Positions 1-8,855 are shown, counted from the stretch's first letter. The stretch is DNA of 13,020 nucleotides from Emergomyces orientalis (GCA_002110485.1 MOWL01000022.1:1-13020); one strand, 5' to 3'. Notes: generated by a model not told the origin, from the letters alone. Program-made: numbers and translations.

Positions 1-120
1 AAAATATTATTTACTCACCTGTACACCACTACATCATTTTTTAACATGATGTCGTACGATTAGCATGTGTCAAGCACTTGGATAGCGTTCAATCAGAGCC
101 ATCATCAAACTCAAATATAT
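1..120 (-). rRNA. rns: Small-subunit ribosomal RNA, 5' end only
   Basis: Read on the minus strand, positions about 112-90 give the universal 16S-like 5' motif GAGTTTGAT..TGGCTC followed by GATTGAACGCT. Further in come ACATGCTAATCGTACGA, matching the 'acatgcaagtcga' region of 16S rRNA, and near position 15 GTGTACAGGTGAGTAA, matching 'ggcggacgggtgagtaa'. The order and spacing of these landmarks identify the 5' domain of a mitochondrial small-subunit rRNA. The gene runs off the left edge of the window. The 5' end at about 120 is inferred from the usual distance upstream of the first motif and is uncertain by several bases. It follows atp6 on the same strand. Confidence 0.9.
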
Positions 121-775
121 TTAGGATTTTTTTTTATTTTATTACTATAATTAGCCTTAAATTTATAAATAATTAAAAATTATTTTTTACTATTCTTATA
201 GAACTAAAAATAAATATTTTTTTTTGTTATTTTAATAATATTTACACTATTAATAATAGTAAAACTTACTTTTCATTATTCTTGTATTTATTATGTGGAT
301 TTTTTTTTTATTTATTAGTTCCACTACTAATGTCTATAACTATTTTTTTTTAGTTATACTTATTTACACTTTAATTAAATATTTTTACCATTAGATTATT
401 ATATATTTAATTATTTATATTAATTAACTCTAAATATATTATTAATTAATTAATTATAATATAGGAGTAACTAATTAATACTAATTACTATTGTTCATTT
501 TAACTTTAATATATTATATTTAAAATGAATTATTTTATATATTGTTATCTACATTTAACCCGGTTTCTGTGTATATATATGACACTAAAAAAAGAACTTA
601 ATAAAGGATTCATGTTCATAATATATATAATTACATATATCTAATTATTTTCTGTAAGAATTCCATAATTTAAATTATTGTATTTATAATAAACATATAT
701 TATATACATTTACAGAATAAGTTTAGGATTTTCCCCTCTATTTATATAATTTGTAGATAATAAAAACAAGTATAA
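121..775. other. AT-rich noncoding spacer between atp6 and rns
   Basis: These 655 bases contain no open reading frame of note and no tRNA that I can fold. They consist of long A/T runs, TAAT/ATTA repeats (around 420-470) and short AT inverted repeats. Only the outer part, from about 609 to 775, is duplicated in the right arm, and there it differs by several one-base changes. The rest is unique in the window. A transcript of atp6 would run through it into rns. I see no recognisable promoter motif. Confidence 0.7.
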
Positions 776-1546
776 TTAATGTAAATCTAGACTATCTTTA
801 ATATAAGAACAAGTTAAAACTACAAAAACTTGTGCTTGAATAAAACTTATACCTAATTCTAAACCAGAAAAAGCAATAATAAAAGCTAAAGGTATTAAAC
901 CAATAAAAAAAAATAAAATACCGCTATTAAGAATATTATATGTAAATCCACTTAAAATAGATAAAAGCATATGCCCAGATAGAATATTAGCAGCAAGTCT
1001 TAAACCTAAAGAAATATTACGAGCTAAATAAGATATAAATTCAATTAAAACTAATAAAGGTAATAAACCAAGAGGACAACCAGAAGGTACAAAAAAAGAA
1101 AAAAATTCTAAACCATGTTTTTGGAAACCTAAGAAAGTAGCTCCTAAAACGATAGTAAAACTAAGAAAAAAAGTTAATATAAAATGAGATGTTGTTGCAA
1201 AACTATAAGGGATTAAACCTATTAAGTTATTTGTCAGAATTAATAAAAATAAAGCATAAATAAAAGGAAAATATATTTGTCCTTTATTAGGATTTATTTG
1301 ATTTATAACTATACTATGTATAGTTACATACAAAGATTCTTGACTGATTGATCAAGTATTCGATATTAGCTTCCTAAAATTTGTGGCTAGTATATTTACT
1401 AGTAAAATTATTGTAACACTTATAATTAAATATAAGGCTATATTTGTCAATGATATATTTGCATTTAATATTGTAGAATTTATTCCTACTAAATTTCTTA
1501 TTTCAAATTGGTCTAATGGGCTATTAATTGTATCTAAATTATACAT
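776..1546 (-). CDS. atp6: ATP synthase F0 subunit a (ATP6), left copy
   Basis: This gene encodes the 256-residue subunit a of mitochondrial ATP synthase, the inner-membrane half-channel that passes protons to the c-ring. The N-terminus carries the fungal SPLDQFEIRNL motif (residues 9-19). The core motif SLGLRLAANILSGHML contains the essential arginine at residue 183, which faces the c-ring carboxylate, and the protein ends QAQVFVVLTCSYIKDSLDLH. One in-frame TGA at residue 65 must be tryptophan; under the standard code the gene would split into two ORFs of 64 and 185 residues. The ATG at 1546 gives the normal fungal length. A second ATG four bases upstream opens only a three-codon frame. It lies 117 bases after atp8 and upstream of rns, on the same strand. 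It is intact and matches the right copy residue for residue. Confidence 0.97.
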
Positions 1547-1580
1547 TCATAGGATTTTTGTATTATATTTAATTTATTGT

Positions 1581-1608
1581 TTTTAGTTTTAATAAAAGAA
1601 ATATTATT
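1581..1608 (+). repeat. 28-base repeat, copy B (atp8-atp6 spacer, left arm)
   Basis: These 28 bases, read on the plus strand, occur again on the minus strand at 3623-3650 in the nad1-nad4 spacer, as an exact inverted match. Just beside it the spacer can fold back on itself (AAAAGAAAT..TATTATT against AATAATATTTCTTTT), giving a hairpin of about 14 pairs with one bulge. On the coding strand the repeat begins AATAATATTTCTT, one base longer than the yeast mitochondrial 3'-processing dodecamer AATAATATTCTT. That resemblance may be chance in DNA this AT-rich. Confidence 0.7.
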
Positions 1609-1663
1609 TAATAATAATTTCTTTTTGTTTTTACTTAATATTTTTGATTTTTTTCTATATAAA

Positions 1664-1810
1664 TTATAATTTATTTATAAATAAACGTGTTAAAAATAAA
1701 TGAACTAATCTAGGTAAAATATATTTACTAAAAGTGTAAGTTATAAAACTTAATAAAATAAAAATGAATATAGCTTGATTAACGAAAAAAAAAGGTACTA
1801 GTTGTGGCAT
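1664..1810 (-). CDS. atp8: ATP synthase F0 subunit 8 (ATP8), intact left copy
   Basis: This short gene encodes 48 residues, the standard fungal ATP8 length. The protein starts with the family signature MPQLVPFFF, has one hydrophobic membrane span (roughly residues 12-28) and ends in the basic tail FLTRLFINKL. ATP8 sits in the F0 sector beside ATP6 and helps assemble the peripheral stalk. Reading frame depends on a run of nine T (as A on the plus strand, 1785-1793) encoding the phenylalanines. With nine the frame is open to the stop; the right copy has eight and is broken. It lies between nad4 and atp6, in the common fungal atp8-atp6 order. Confidence 0.94.
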   Translation of the reverse strand: MPQLVPFFFVNQAIFIFILLSFITYTFSKYILPRLVHLFLTRLFINKL

Positions 1811-2037
1811 AAATTTGTTTTTATATTCATGATATTTTCTTTTACAAATCTAAAAATATAGTGCACACAAAGCTTAAGATATGTTTTCTTTTAATATACT
1901 TAGCTTATTATTTAAATATATTAAAGGTTATTATTTTTAAGTACAAAATAATATAACTAGTTATAATTTTTAATATTTAATATATAAGCCCAAACTGATT
2001 ATTTAAAGTTTAAGTAAATATAAACCTAATAAAGGGT
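1811..2037. other. nad4-atp8 spacer, left arm
   Basis: This is a 227-base AT-rich spacer without a recognisable gene. It holds an imperfect stem-loop (about 1869-1906, AAGCTAAGTATAT against ATATCTTAAGCTT on the coding strand) and a 14-base perfect palindrome, TATAACTAGTTATA (about 1952-1965). Either could act in transcript processing, but nothing here proves it. Confidence 0.5.
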
Positions 2038-3513
2038 TTAATTAGAATAAATTAGAGAAGAAACTGAATAATGTAAACCATCTAAAATAGGTGCAGGATA
2101 AACACCAAAAAATACTGTGAATATTACAAGACAAGTTAATAAAACAAATTCTCTTTTATTAAGATCAAATAAATATTTAAAAAAATAAGAAGAAAAAATA
2201 CCTCCAAAAGCTATTCTATTAAACATAAATATTGTATAAGCAGCAGAAAATACAATAGAACTACAAGCTAATCCACCTAAAATAGATACTCTTTCAAATG
2301 TACCATAAAGTGACATAAATTCACCTATAAAATTAAAAGTAAGAGGAGCACCACAATTACCTAAAGATAGTATATAAAATAATATACAAAAAATAGGCAT
2401 TAATTGAGCTAAACCTCTATAATATGTGATTAATCTAGTTGAAGATCTATCATATAAAACACCTCCAACACATATAAATAAACCTGAAGAAACAAAACCA
2501 TGAGCTAAACCTAAAGAAATAGCTCCTTCTATACCTTGAATTGAATTACTAAATGCACCTAAAAGATATACAGCTGCATGTGATACAGATGAATAAGCAA
2601 TAAGTTCTTTAATATCTATTGTTCTTAATGTACTAAAACTAGCATATATAATAGTTATTACACCTATTACATATACTATATAAGTATAATTAATACTAGC
2701 TTTAGGTAATAAAGGTAAAATTAATCTAAAAATACCGTATAAACTTAATTTTAAAACAACTCCGGCTAAAATTATACTACCGGCTAAAGGAGATTCTACA
2801 TGAGCTTTTAATAATCAAGTATTTAAAAAAATTGTAGGTGTTTTTACTGCAAAAGATATAAATATACCATAAAATAAAAAAAGTTGAGTTATATAATTAA
2901 AATTTGCTTTTGACAATGCATCAAAATCAGTTGTACCCATTATAGAAGACATTGTTATTATAGAAAGTAACATAAATAAAGAACCTAATAAAGTATATAA
3001 AAAAAAATAAAAACTAGCTCTAACTTTATTACTTGATCCAAATAAACCTATTAATAAAAATAAAGGTGGTAAAATACTTTCAAAAAAGATATAAAACAAT
3101 AATATATCTAATACTAAAAATACTGCTAATAACAATGTTTCTAATAATAATATTATTATTACAAATGATAAAACATTTTTTTCATCTATCGATCTTCAAT
3201 TAGATATTAAAGCAATAGGTATTATAATAGTTGTTAATAAAACAAAATATATCGATATTCCATCTATACCTAAATATATATCAAAATAATTTATTTGATA
3301 ATGCTCTTGAACTTGTATAAATTGGAATTGTTTACTACTAAAATCAAATAATATAAATATTATTAAAGAAATAATTAAATTAATAATTGTAGTACTTAAA
3401 CCTATTAATTTAATTATTTTATTATATCAAAAAGATAAACGATAAGAAGTTAACGTTAAAATAACAAATATTCCTAATATAGGAATTAATAATAAAGAAA
3501 AAAGAAATATCAT
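2038..3513 (-). CDS. nad4: NADH dehydrogenase subunit 4 (NAD4), left copy
   Basis: This gene encodes a 491-residue, highly hydrophobic subunit of complex I, one of the antiporter-like proton-pumping subunits in the membrane arm. Family landmarks are the LLKAHVESPLAGS motif (residues 234-246, with the conserved lysine and histidine of the proton path), YSSVSHAAV (307-315), LAHGFVSSGLF, and the C-terminal LGNCGAPLTFNFIGEF (384-399). The start ATG at 3513 gives the N-terminus MIFLFSLLLIP and the usual fungal length. Three in-frame TGA codons encode tryptophan (in SFWYN, SNWRS and NTWLL), so a standard-code search sees only fragments. It lies 169 bases after nad1 and 227 bases before atp8, on the same strand. 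It is intact. Confidence 0.97.
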
Positions 3514-3553
3514 ATTAAAAATATAAATAAAAAATTACCTTTAGATTATTTAT

Positions 3554-3591
3554 TTAACCTTATGTAACACCGTACATATCTGCAAGGCTAA
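3554..3591 (-). other. Compact hairpin in the nad1-nad4 spacer, left arm
   Basis: On the coding strand the sequence reads CCTT, a six-base bulge GCAGAT, then ATGTA, loop CGGTGT, TACAT and AAGG. The outer stem extends by TTA/TAA past one mismatch. It is the least AT-rich patch in this spacer. It lies 41 bases before the nad4 start on the coding strand, so it could be an RNA-processing or translation-control element. It is too short, and lacks the arms, to be a tRNA. Confidence 0.5.
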
Positions 3592-3622
3592 AAAAACTTT
3601 CTAAAAACTTTTTATTTATTAT

Positions 3623-3650
3623 AATAATATTTCTTTTATTAAAACTAAAA
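3623..3650 (-). repeat. 28-base repeat, copy A (nad1-nad4 spacer, left arm)
   Basis: This is an exact 28-base inverted match to the element at 1581-1608 in the atp8-atp6 spacer, about 2 kb away. Flanking bases on both sides do not match, so the unit is discrete. Two spacers sharing a precise element suggests a mobile short repeat or a common processing signal. Confidence 0.7.
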
Positions 3651-3682
3651 CTAATAAATAAAAAAATATACAAAAATATAAA

Positions 3683-4768
3683 TTATAACAAAGTAAAATT
3701 ACAAGGTAAAATATTTAAACCTACTACTATACAAGGTGTTATAATAATATATGCTATAATTAAAGGTAAAAATACTATTCAACAAACGGACATTAATTGA
3801 TCAAATCTAATTCTAGGAAATGAAGCTCTAACTCAAATAAATACAAATATAAGTAAAGAAGTCTTAAAAGCTAAATTTAAACTAGAACAAGCATTAATTA
3901 AATAATCAGAAAAAAATAAATTATAATCAAGATCAGGTTTAAAGTATAAACCTACTAATTCTAATATGTAATTAACACTAGAAATTATTGTAACCAAAGG
4001 TAAAATTTGTAAATAACCTCCTAAAAACAAAACACTAGTTAATAAACATATCAATACAATACTAGCATATTCTGCTAAAAAGAAGAATACAAAAATTACT
4101 GCAGAATGTTCTGTCATAAAACCACTAACAAGTTCCGATTCAGCTTCAGCTAAATCAAAAGGAGCTCTATTAGTTTCAGCAATACATCCTATAAAAAATA
4201 TAACAAAAATAGGGAATAAAGGTAAGATAAAATATATAGATTTTTGAGCTTCTACTATAGCAGTCAAATTTAAACTACCTGTTAATAAAATAACCAATAA
4301 TATAGCAGAGCTTAATATTAATTCATAACTTATTAATTGAGCTGTACTTCTTAATGAACCTAAAAATGCATATTTAGAATTAGCTGATCAACCCGCGATT
4401 AAAATACCATAAGTAGCCAATGAAGATACAGCTAACATATATAGTATACCTAAACTAAAATCTGATACATATAAACCATAACCATAGGGAATTACTGCAT
4501 AACCTAATAGAGCAAAAATTAAAGTTATTATAGGTCCAAGAAAAAATAAAATTATATTAGCTTGTGTAGGAGATACATATTCTTTTAATAATAATTTTAA
4601 TGCATCAGCAAAAGCCTGTAAAAGACCGTAGTAACCTACTGCATTAGGTCCTAATCTTCTTTGCATACTTGCCATTGTTTTTCTTTCTGAAATTGTAACA
4701 AAAGCTACTGTTAATAGTGAAGGAACTATAACTAATATACCCTCTATAATTGATATTAAATATGTCAT
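3683..4768 (-). CDS. nad1: NADH dehydrogenase subunit 1 (NAD1), left copy
   Basis: This gene encodes a 361-residue subunit of complex I, at the junction of the membrane arm and the quinone-binding site. Signatures are ERKTMASMQRRLGPN (residues 28-42) and the hallmark loop AETNRAPFDLAEAESELVSG (197-216), which lines the quinone channel. Three TGA codons read as tryptophan (AGWSA, FIWVRA, SVCWIVF). I chose the ATG at 4768 because the protein then begins MTYLISIIEGILVIVPSLLT, like other fungal NAD1. An in-frame TTG 42 bases upstream would add 14 hydrophobic residues and is less likely. It follows trnC and precedes nad4. It is intact. Confidence 0.96.
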
Positions 4769-4965
4769 ATTATATATAAAATAGAATAACTTAATGAAAT
4801 ATTCTAACAAATAAAAAAAAACAAAAAATTTTTTTTTAAGTTATGTTAAAATAAACTTTCAAATTATAATTAAAAAAATGAATATAATAAATATTTTTTA
4901 TTTTTATTAAATATTAAATAAACATCTACTACTAATTAAATTAGAACTAGATTATTAAAATATTA
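4769..4965. other. trnC-nad1 spacer, left arm
   Basis: These 197 AT-rich bases hold A- and T-runs only. I see no gene or clear signal. The part nearest nad1 is open in frame from an upstream TTG, but it is probably leader sequence. Confidence 0.5.
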
Positions 4966-5038
4966 TAGGAGCCAGGAGAAATCGAATCTCTAAATTTTAA
5001 TTTGCAGTCAAAACACAGATCCATCTGTTCAAGCTCCT
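4966..5038 (-). tRNA. trnC: tRNA-Cys, anticodon GCA, left copy
   Basis: This folds as a cloverleaf on the minus strand. The acceptor stem is AGGAGCT/GGCTCCT with a terminal T-G wobble pair and discriminator A. The D arm is ACAG/CTGT around a loop containing GG. The anticodon stem TTTGA/TTAAA closes loop CTGCAAA, and the T arm AGAGA/TCTCC (with one mismatched pair) closes TTCGATT. Anticodon GCA reads UGC/UGU, cysteine. It sits between nad3 and nad1 on the same strand, so it likely also punctuates the polycistronic transcript for end processing. The exact ends may be off by one base. Confidence 0.85.
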
Positions 5039-5116
5039 TGATATTCTTTAATAAAAAATATTTTTATAAATTAATCTAAATTATTTATTAAAAGTTATTT
5101 TTTATTTTTTTTTTTC

Positions 5117-5536
5117 TTAATTAATATAATTAAGTATACCTTCCATTTTTTTAGTTTTTCAATCATGTGTCAAACTATTCATTTGTTTACTTTCTATTTT
5201 TAATGCATTTTTACCTAACTCAAATGCAAAACCTAAAGTTAAAACAAGAAAGAAAATTAGCATAATAATTAAACCATATAACCCATTAAAATAAGCACTA
5301 ACTATGTAAGGATATACTAATAAAATTTCTAAATCAAATAAAAGAAATAATAAAGCAAAAATAAAAAAAGATATACTAAATTGTGTTCTATTTTGACCTA
5401 AAAAGGAATGAAAACCACATTCAAAAGCACTATCTTTTTCTAAATAAGAATTATGAGGTGAAAATAATAAATTCACAACTAATAATATAAAAGCAAGTAT
5501 AGGTATAAAAATAAGAAAAAAAGTTGTTGTTGTCAT
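5117..5536 (-). CDS. nad3: NADH dehydrogenase subunit 3 (NAD3), left copy
   Basis: This gene encodes 139 residues of complex I subunit 3, a three-helix membrane protein near the quinone site. The first loop carries EKDSAFECGF, whose cysteine (residue 40) is the one exposed during the active/deactive transition. The second helix holds FDLEILLVYPY (67-77) with the conserved acidic residues. One TGA (residue 126, in HDWKTKKMEG) is tryptophan; a standard-code reading would lose the last 14 residues. The stop lies directly beside a T-run that is 11 long here and 9 in the right copy. That difference is outside the gene. It is placed between cob and trnC. Confidence 0.96.
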
Positions 5537-5651
5537 AAAAAAAAATTTTTTTGTTTATTTTTTTTCTTACAAAGTAAGAAAAATTAATGATAATCGAAAA
5601 CATATAAAAAAATTTTAAACTAAAAAAAAAATTTTTTTAATTAAAAATAAC
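5537..5651. other. cob-nad3 spacer with a perfect hairpin, left arm
   Basis: This 115-base spacer contains a perfect 10-bp stem, TTTTTCTTAC/GTAAGAAAAA, with a three-base loop at 5561-5583, just upstream of the nad3 start on the coding strand. Blocks of A followed by T flank the end of cob. The hairpin could mark an RNA cleavage point between cob and nad3. Confidence 0.6.
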
Positions 5652-6810
5652 TTAATTTTTCTTAATCACTAAATCTGTTAAACTATTTTCTAATAGACTT
5701 ATTAAAGGTACTATTATTAAATAATGAGAAAAATATAAAATTGTACTGATTTGACCTAATTCTATAAAAGGTGCTTCAACATGTTTAGCTCCTAATACCA
5801 TTAAAATAAAAAAATTAGCAACAAAAATATAAAATGCTAATTTACTTAAAGGTCTAAATTGTATACCTCTTAATTTAGATATATCAGTAAAAGGCATAAC
5901 TAATAAAATTAAAAGAGCACTAAACATAGCTATAACTCCTAATAATTTATTAGGTATAGATCTTAATATAGCATAAAAAGGTAAAAGATATCACTCTGGT
6001 ACTATAGCAGGTGGAGTTTGCATAGGATTAGCCATAACATAATTTTCACTATCACCTAAAACATTAGGCATGAAGAAAACAAATCCAGATAAAACAAACA
6101 TAAAAATAAAAATAGTAATTAAATCTTTAAATATAAAATAAGGAGAAAAAGGCAATCTATCGTAATTACCAGAGATACCTAAAGGATTACCAAAACCAAC
6201 AGTATCGTGGAATGCAATTAAATGCATTAAAGCTAAAGCAGCTAAAACAAAAGGTAAAACAAAATGTAAAGAAAAAAATCTATTTAATGTAGCATTATTC
6301 ACTGAAAAACCTCCTCAAAGGAATTCAACTATATCTTGACTACTCAAGGTATAGCACTCATTAAATTAGTTATAACTGTTGCACTCATAAACTCATTTGA
6401 CCGTAAGGTAAAACATAACCAAGAAACCTATACCCATCATTAATATTAACATAATAGTACCAATACTTCAAGTTAATGTTCTTGGTGATTTATAAGACCC
6501 ATAATATAAACCTCTACCTATATGTAAATAAACTAAAAAAAAAAAAGCTGAAGCTGTATTTGCGTGTAAATATCTTATTAATCATCCATTATTTACATCA
6601 CGCATAATATGCTCTACGGAATCAAAAGCTTCTAATACACTTGGTGTGTAATGCATAGCTAAAGTTACACCTGTAATTATCTGTATACCTAAGCACAGAC
6701 CTAATAATGAACCAAAATTTCATAAATAACTAATATTAGAAGGTTGAGGGAATCAATTAATAATAAATAAAATTAATAATTATTTAATAAAACGTTTTTT
6801 TAAATTCTAA
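5652..6810 (-). CDS. cob: Cytochrome b (COB), left copy, frame disrupted near its 5' half
   Basis: Cytochrome b is the heme-bearing core of complex III, carrying electrons between the Qo and Qi quinone sites. The C-terminal part (5652 to about 6340) is open and carries the heme histidines SLHFVLPF and ALMHLIAFHD, then PEWYLLPFYAILRSIP, the Qo-site motif. Further upstream, single bases are missing relative to the right copy near 6340, 6384, 6420 and 6749, each shifting the frame. Between about 6421 and 6748 the sequence is clean and correctly encodes residues ~24-120, including HANTASAFFFLVYLHIGRGLYYGS. At 6192-6194 TTT replaces the TCT seen in the other copy (Ser207 to Phe), within the motif GSGNPLG. 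The first ~20 codons beside the axis are garbled. I read these as sequence errors in a real gene rather than decay. Confidence 0.88.
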
Positions 6811-6830
6811 TATAGAAATTTTAAAAAAAC
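6795..6830. other. Axis of the palindrome, at the cob start codon
   Basis: The two arms meet here, with a core reading TTCTA-ATA-TAGAA centred on 6811 and matching flanks of AAATT/AAATTT and A/T runs. Read outward on either strand, the sequence resembles a damaged start of cob (expected beginning MRILKNRPLLN), so the turn falls at or within a base or two of the initiation codon. An undamaged junction would read CAT-ATG, which is itself a palindrome. Confidence 0.75.
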
Positions 6831-7974
6831 CGTCTTTTATTAAATATATTAAATTCATATTTAATTGATTCACCTCAACCTTCTAATATTAGTTATTTAT
6901 GAAATTTTTGGTTCATTATTAGGTCTGTGCTTAGGTATACAGATAATTACAGGTGTAACTTTAGCTATGCATTACACACCAAGTGTATTAGAAGCTTTTT
7001 GATTCCGTAGAGCATATTATGCGTGATGTAAATAATGGATGATTAATAAGATATTTACACGCAAATACAGCTTCAGCTTTTTTTTTTTTTAGTTTATTTA
7101 CATATAGGTAGAGTTTATATTATGGGTCTTATAAATCACCAAGAAATTAACTTGAAGTATTGGTACTATTATGTTAATATTAATGATGGGTATAGGTTTC
7201 TTGGGTTATGTTTTACCTTACGGTCAAATGAGTTTATGAGGTGCAACAGTTATAACTAATTTAATGAGTGCTATACCTTGAGTAGGTCAAGATATAGTTG
7301 AATTCCTTTGAGGAGGTTTTTCAGTGAATAATGCTACATTAAATAGATTTTTTTCTTTACATTTTGTTTTACCTTTTGTTTTAGCTGCTTTAGCTTTAAT
7401 GCATTTAATTGCATTCCACGATACTGTTGGTTCTGGTAATCCTTTAGGTATCTCTGGTAATTACGATAGATTGCCTTTTTCTCCTTATTTTATATTTAAA
7501 GATTTAATTACTATTTTTATTTTTATGTTTGTTTTATCTGGATTTGTTTTCTTCATGCCTAATGTTTTAGGTGATAGTGAAAATTATGTTATGGCTAATC
7601 CTATGCAAACTCCACCTGCTATAGTACCAGAGTGATATCTTTTACCTTTTTATGCTATATTAAGATCTATACCTAATAAATTATTAGGAGTTATAGCTAT
7701 GTTTAGTGCTCTTTTAATTTTATTAGTTATGCCTTTTACTGATATATCTAAATTAAGAGGTATACAATTTAGACCTTTAAGTAAATTAGCATTTTATATT
7801 TTTGTTGCTAATTTTTTTATTTTAATGGTATTAGGAGCTAAACATGTTGAAGCACCTTTTATAGAATTAGGTCAAATCAGTACAATTTTATATTTTTCTC
7901 ATTATTTAATAATAGTACCTTTAATAAGTCTATTAGAAAATAGTTTAACAGATTTAGTGATTAAGAAAAATTAA
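6813..7974 (+). CDS. cob: Cytochrome b (COB), right copy, frame disrupted in its 5' half
   Basis: Same gene as the left copy, reading away from the axis. From about 7146 to the stop the frame is open, with QDIVEFLWGGFSVNNATLNRF, then histidines that number as 183 and 197, as in yeast cytochrome b, and PEWYLLPFYAI. The 5' part begins near 6831 with LLNILNSYLIDSPQPSN. It is broken by one extra T in the runs at 6905-6909, 6996-7000 and 7078-7090, a missing G near 7113 and a missing C near 7145. At each of these sites the left copy has the expected length. Compensating for them gives 386 residues, with a heme histidine falling at 82, so no intron or real gap is present. Seven TGA codons read as tryptophan. 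Confidence 0.88.
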
Positions 7975-8089
7975 GTTATTTTTAATTAAAAAAATTTTTT
8001 TTTTAGTTTAAAATTTTTTTATATGTTTTCGATTATCATTAATTTTTCTTACTTTGTAAGAAAAAAAATAAACAAAAAAATTTTTTTTT
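7975..8089. other. cob-nad3 spacer with a perfect hairpin, right arm
   Basis: Mirror of the left spacer. The 10-bp stem occupies 8043-8052 and 8056-8065 with loop TTT and ends 24 bases before the nad3 ATG. An A-run meeting a T-run follows the cob stop. Confidence 0.6.
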
Positions 8090-8509
8090 ATGACAACAAC
8101 AACTTTTTTTCTTATTTTTATACCTATACTTGCTTTTATATTATTAGTTGTGAATTTATTATTTTCACCTCATAATTCTTATTTAGAAAAAGATAGTGCT
8201 TTTGAATGTGGTTTTCATTCCTTTTTAGGTCAAAATAGAACACAATTTAGTATATCTTTTTTTATTTTTGCTTTATTATTTCTTTTATTTGATTTAGAAA
8301 TTTTATTAGTATATCCTTACATAGTTAGTGCTTATTTTAATGGGTTATATGGTTTAATTATTATGCTAATTTTCTTTCTTGTTTTAACTTTAGGTTTTGC
8401 ATTTGAGTTAGGTAAAAATGCATTAAAAATAGAAAGTAAACAAATGAATAGTTTGACACATGATTGAAAAACTAAAAAAATGGAAGGTATACTTAATTAT
8501 ATTAATTAA
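8090..8509 (+). CDS. nad3: NADH dehydrogenase subunit 3 (NAD3), right copy
   Basis: Same 139-residue complex I subunit as the left copy, with no differing residue. It begins MTTTTFFLIFIPILAF at an ATG directly after a T-run and continues through the TGA at 8465-8467 (tryptophan) to TAA at 8507. Three hydrophobic segments are visible (about residues 6-25, 55-77 and 84-107). The cysteine loop (ECGF, residues 39-42) and the acidic FDLE motif are present. If both arms were real and transcribed, this copy would be fully functional. Its leader includes the cob-nad3 hairpin. Confidence 0.95.
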
Positions 8510-8585
8510 GAAAAAAAAATAAAAAATAACTTTTAATAAATAATTTAGATTAATTTATAAAAATATTTTTTATTAAAGAATATCA
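8510..8585. other. nad3-trnC spacer, right arm
   Basis: Seventy-six AT-rich bases begin with an A-run of nine that is eleven long in the left arm. I see no gene. Confidence 0.5.
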
Positions 8586-8658
8586 AGGAGCTTGAACAGA
8601 TGGATCTGTGTTTTGACTGCAAATTAAAATTTAGAGATTCGATTTCTCCTGGCTCCTA
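8586..8658 (+). tRNA. trnC: tRNA-Cys, anticodon GCA, right copy
   Basis: Identical to the left copy, with the anticodon GCA at 8619-8621, flanked 5' by T (position 33) and 3' by AA. The acceptor stem pairs 8586-8592 with 8651-8657. The only weak point is one mismatched pair in the T stem. No CCA is encoded, as expected for a fungal mitochondrial tRNA. Confidence 0.85.
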
Positions 8659-8855
8659 TAATATTTTAATAATCTAGTTCTAATTTAATTAGTAGTAGAT
8701 GTTTATTTAATATTTAATAAAAATAAAAAATATTTATTATATTCATTTTTTTAATTATAATTTGAAAGTTTATTTTAACATAACTTAAAAAAAAATTTTT
8801 TGTTTTTTTTTATTTGTTAGAATATTTCATTAAGTTATTCTATTTTATATATAAT
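8659..8855. other. trnC-nad1 spacer, right arm
   Basis: Mirror of 4769-4965: AT-rich with an A-run against a T-run around 8788-8810, which can pair weakly. A TTG at 8814 is in frame with nad1, but I place the start at the ATG at 8856. Confidence 0.5.

Larger units (their letters stand above)
609..6810. repeat. Left arm of a ~6.2 kb near-perfect inverted repeat (palindrome)
   Basis: This stretch returns as its reverse complement in the right half of the window. Paired gene coordinates add up to a nearly constant sum: 13623 for atp6, 13624 for nad4 and nad1, 13626 for nad3 and the end of cob. The small shifts come from A/T homopolymer length differences, for example 9 versus 8 T in atp8 and 11 versus 9 T just beyond nad3. 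The arm runs from inside the atp6-rns spacer to the cob start codon. Unlike the right arm it continues outward past 609 into unduplicated sequence and rns, so it is the better guide to the native genome arrangement. Confidence 0.97.

Noticed and set aside
1..120. A bacterial or plastid 16S rRNA end
   Set aside because: The landmarks are 16S-like but diverged and AT-rich, and they sit directly downstream of fungal-type atp6 with code 4, so mitochondrial rns is the fit.
1383..1586. A 67-residue open frame on the plus strand (mirrored at 12037-12240 on the minus strand)
   Set aside because: It lies antisense to the start of atp6, has no recognisable family and is explained by the AT-rich atp6 sequence.
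5652..7974. Introns or a homing endonuclease in cob explaining the breaks
   Set aside because: The breaks are single-base indels and the coding sequence is continuous across them. No insert is present.
8814..8855. A TTG start giving nad1 14 extra residues
   Set aside because: The added residues are not family-like, and the ATG at 8856 gives the typical N-terminus.
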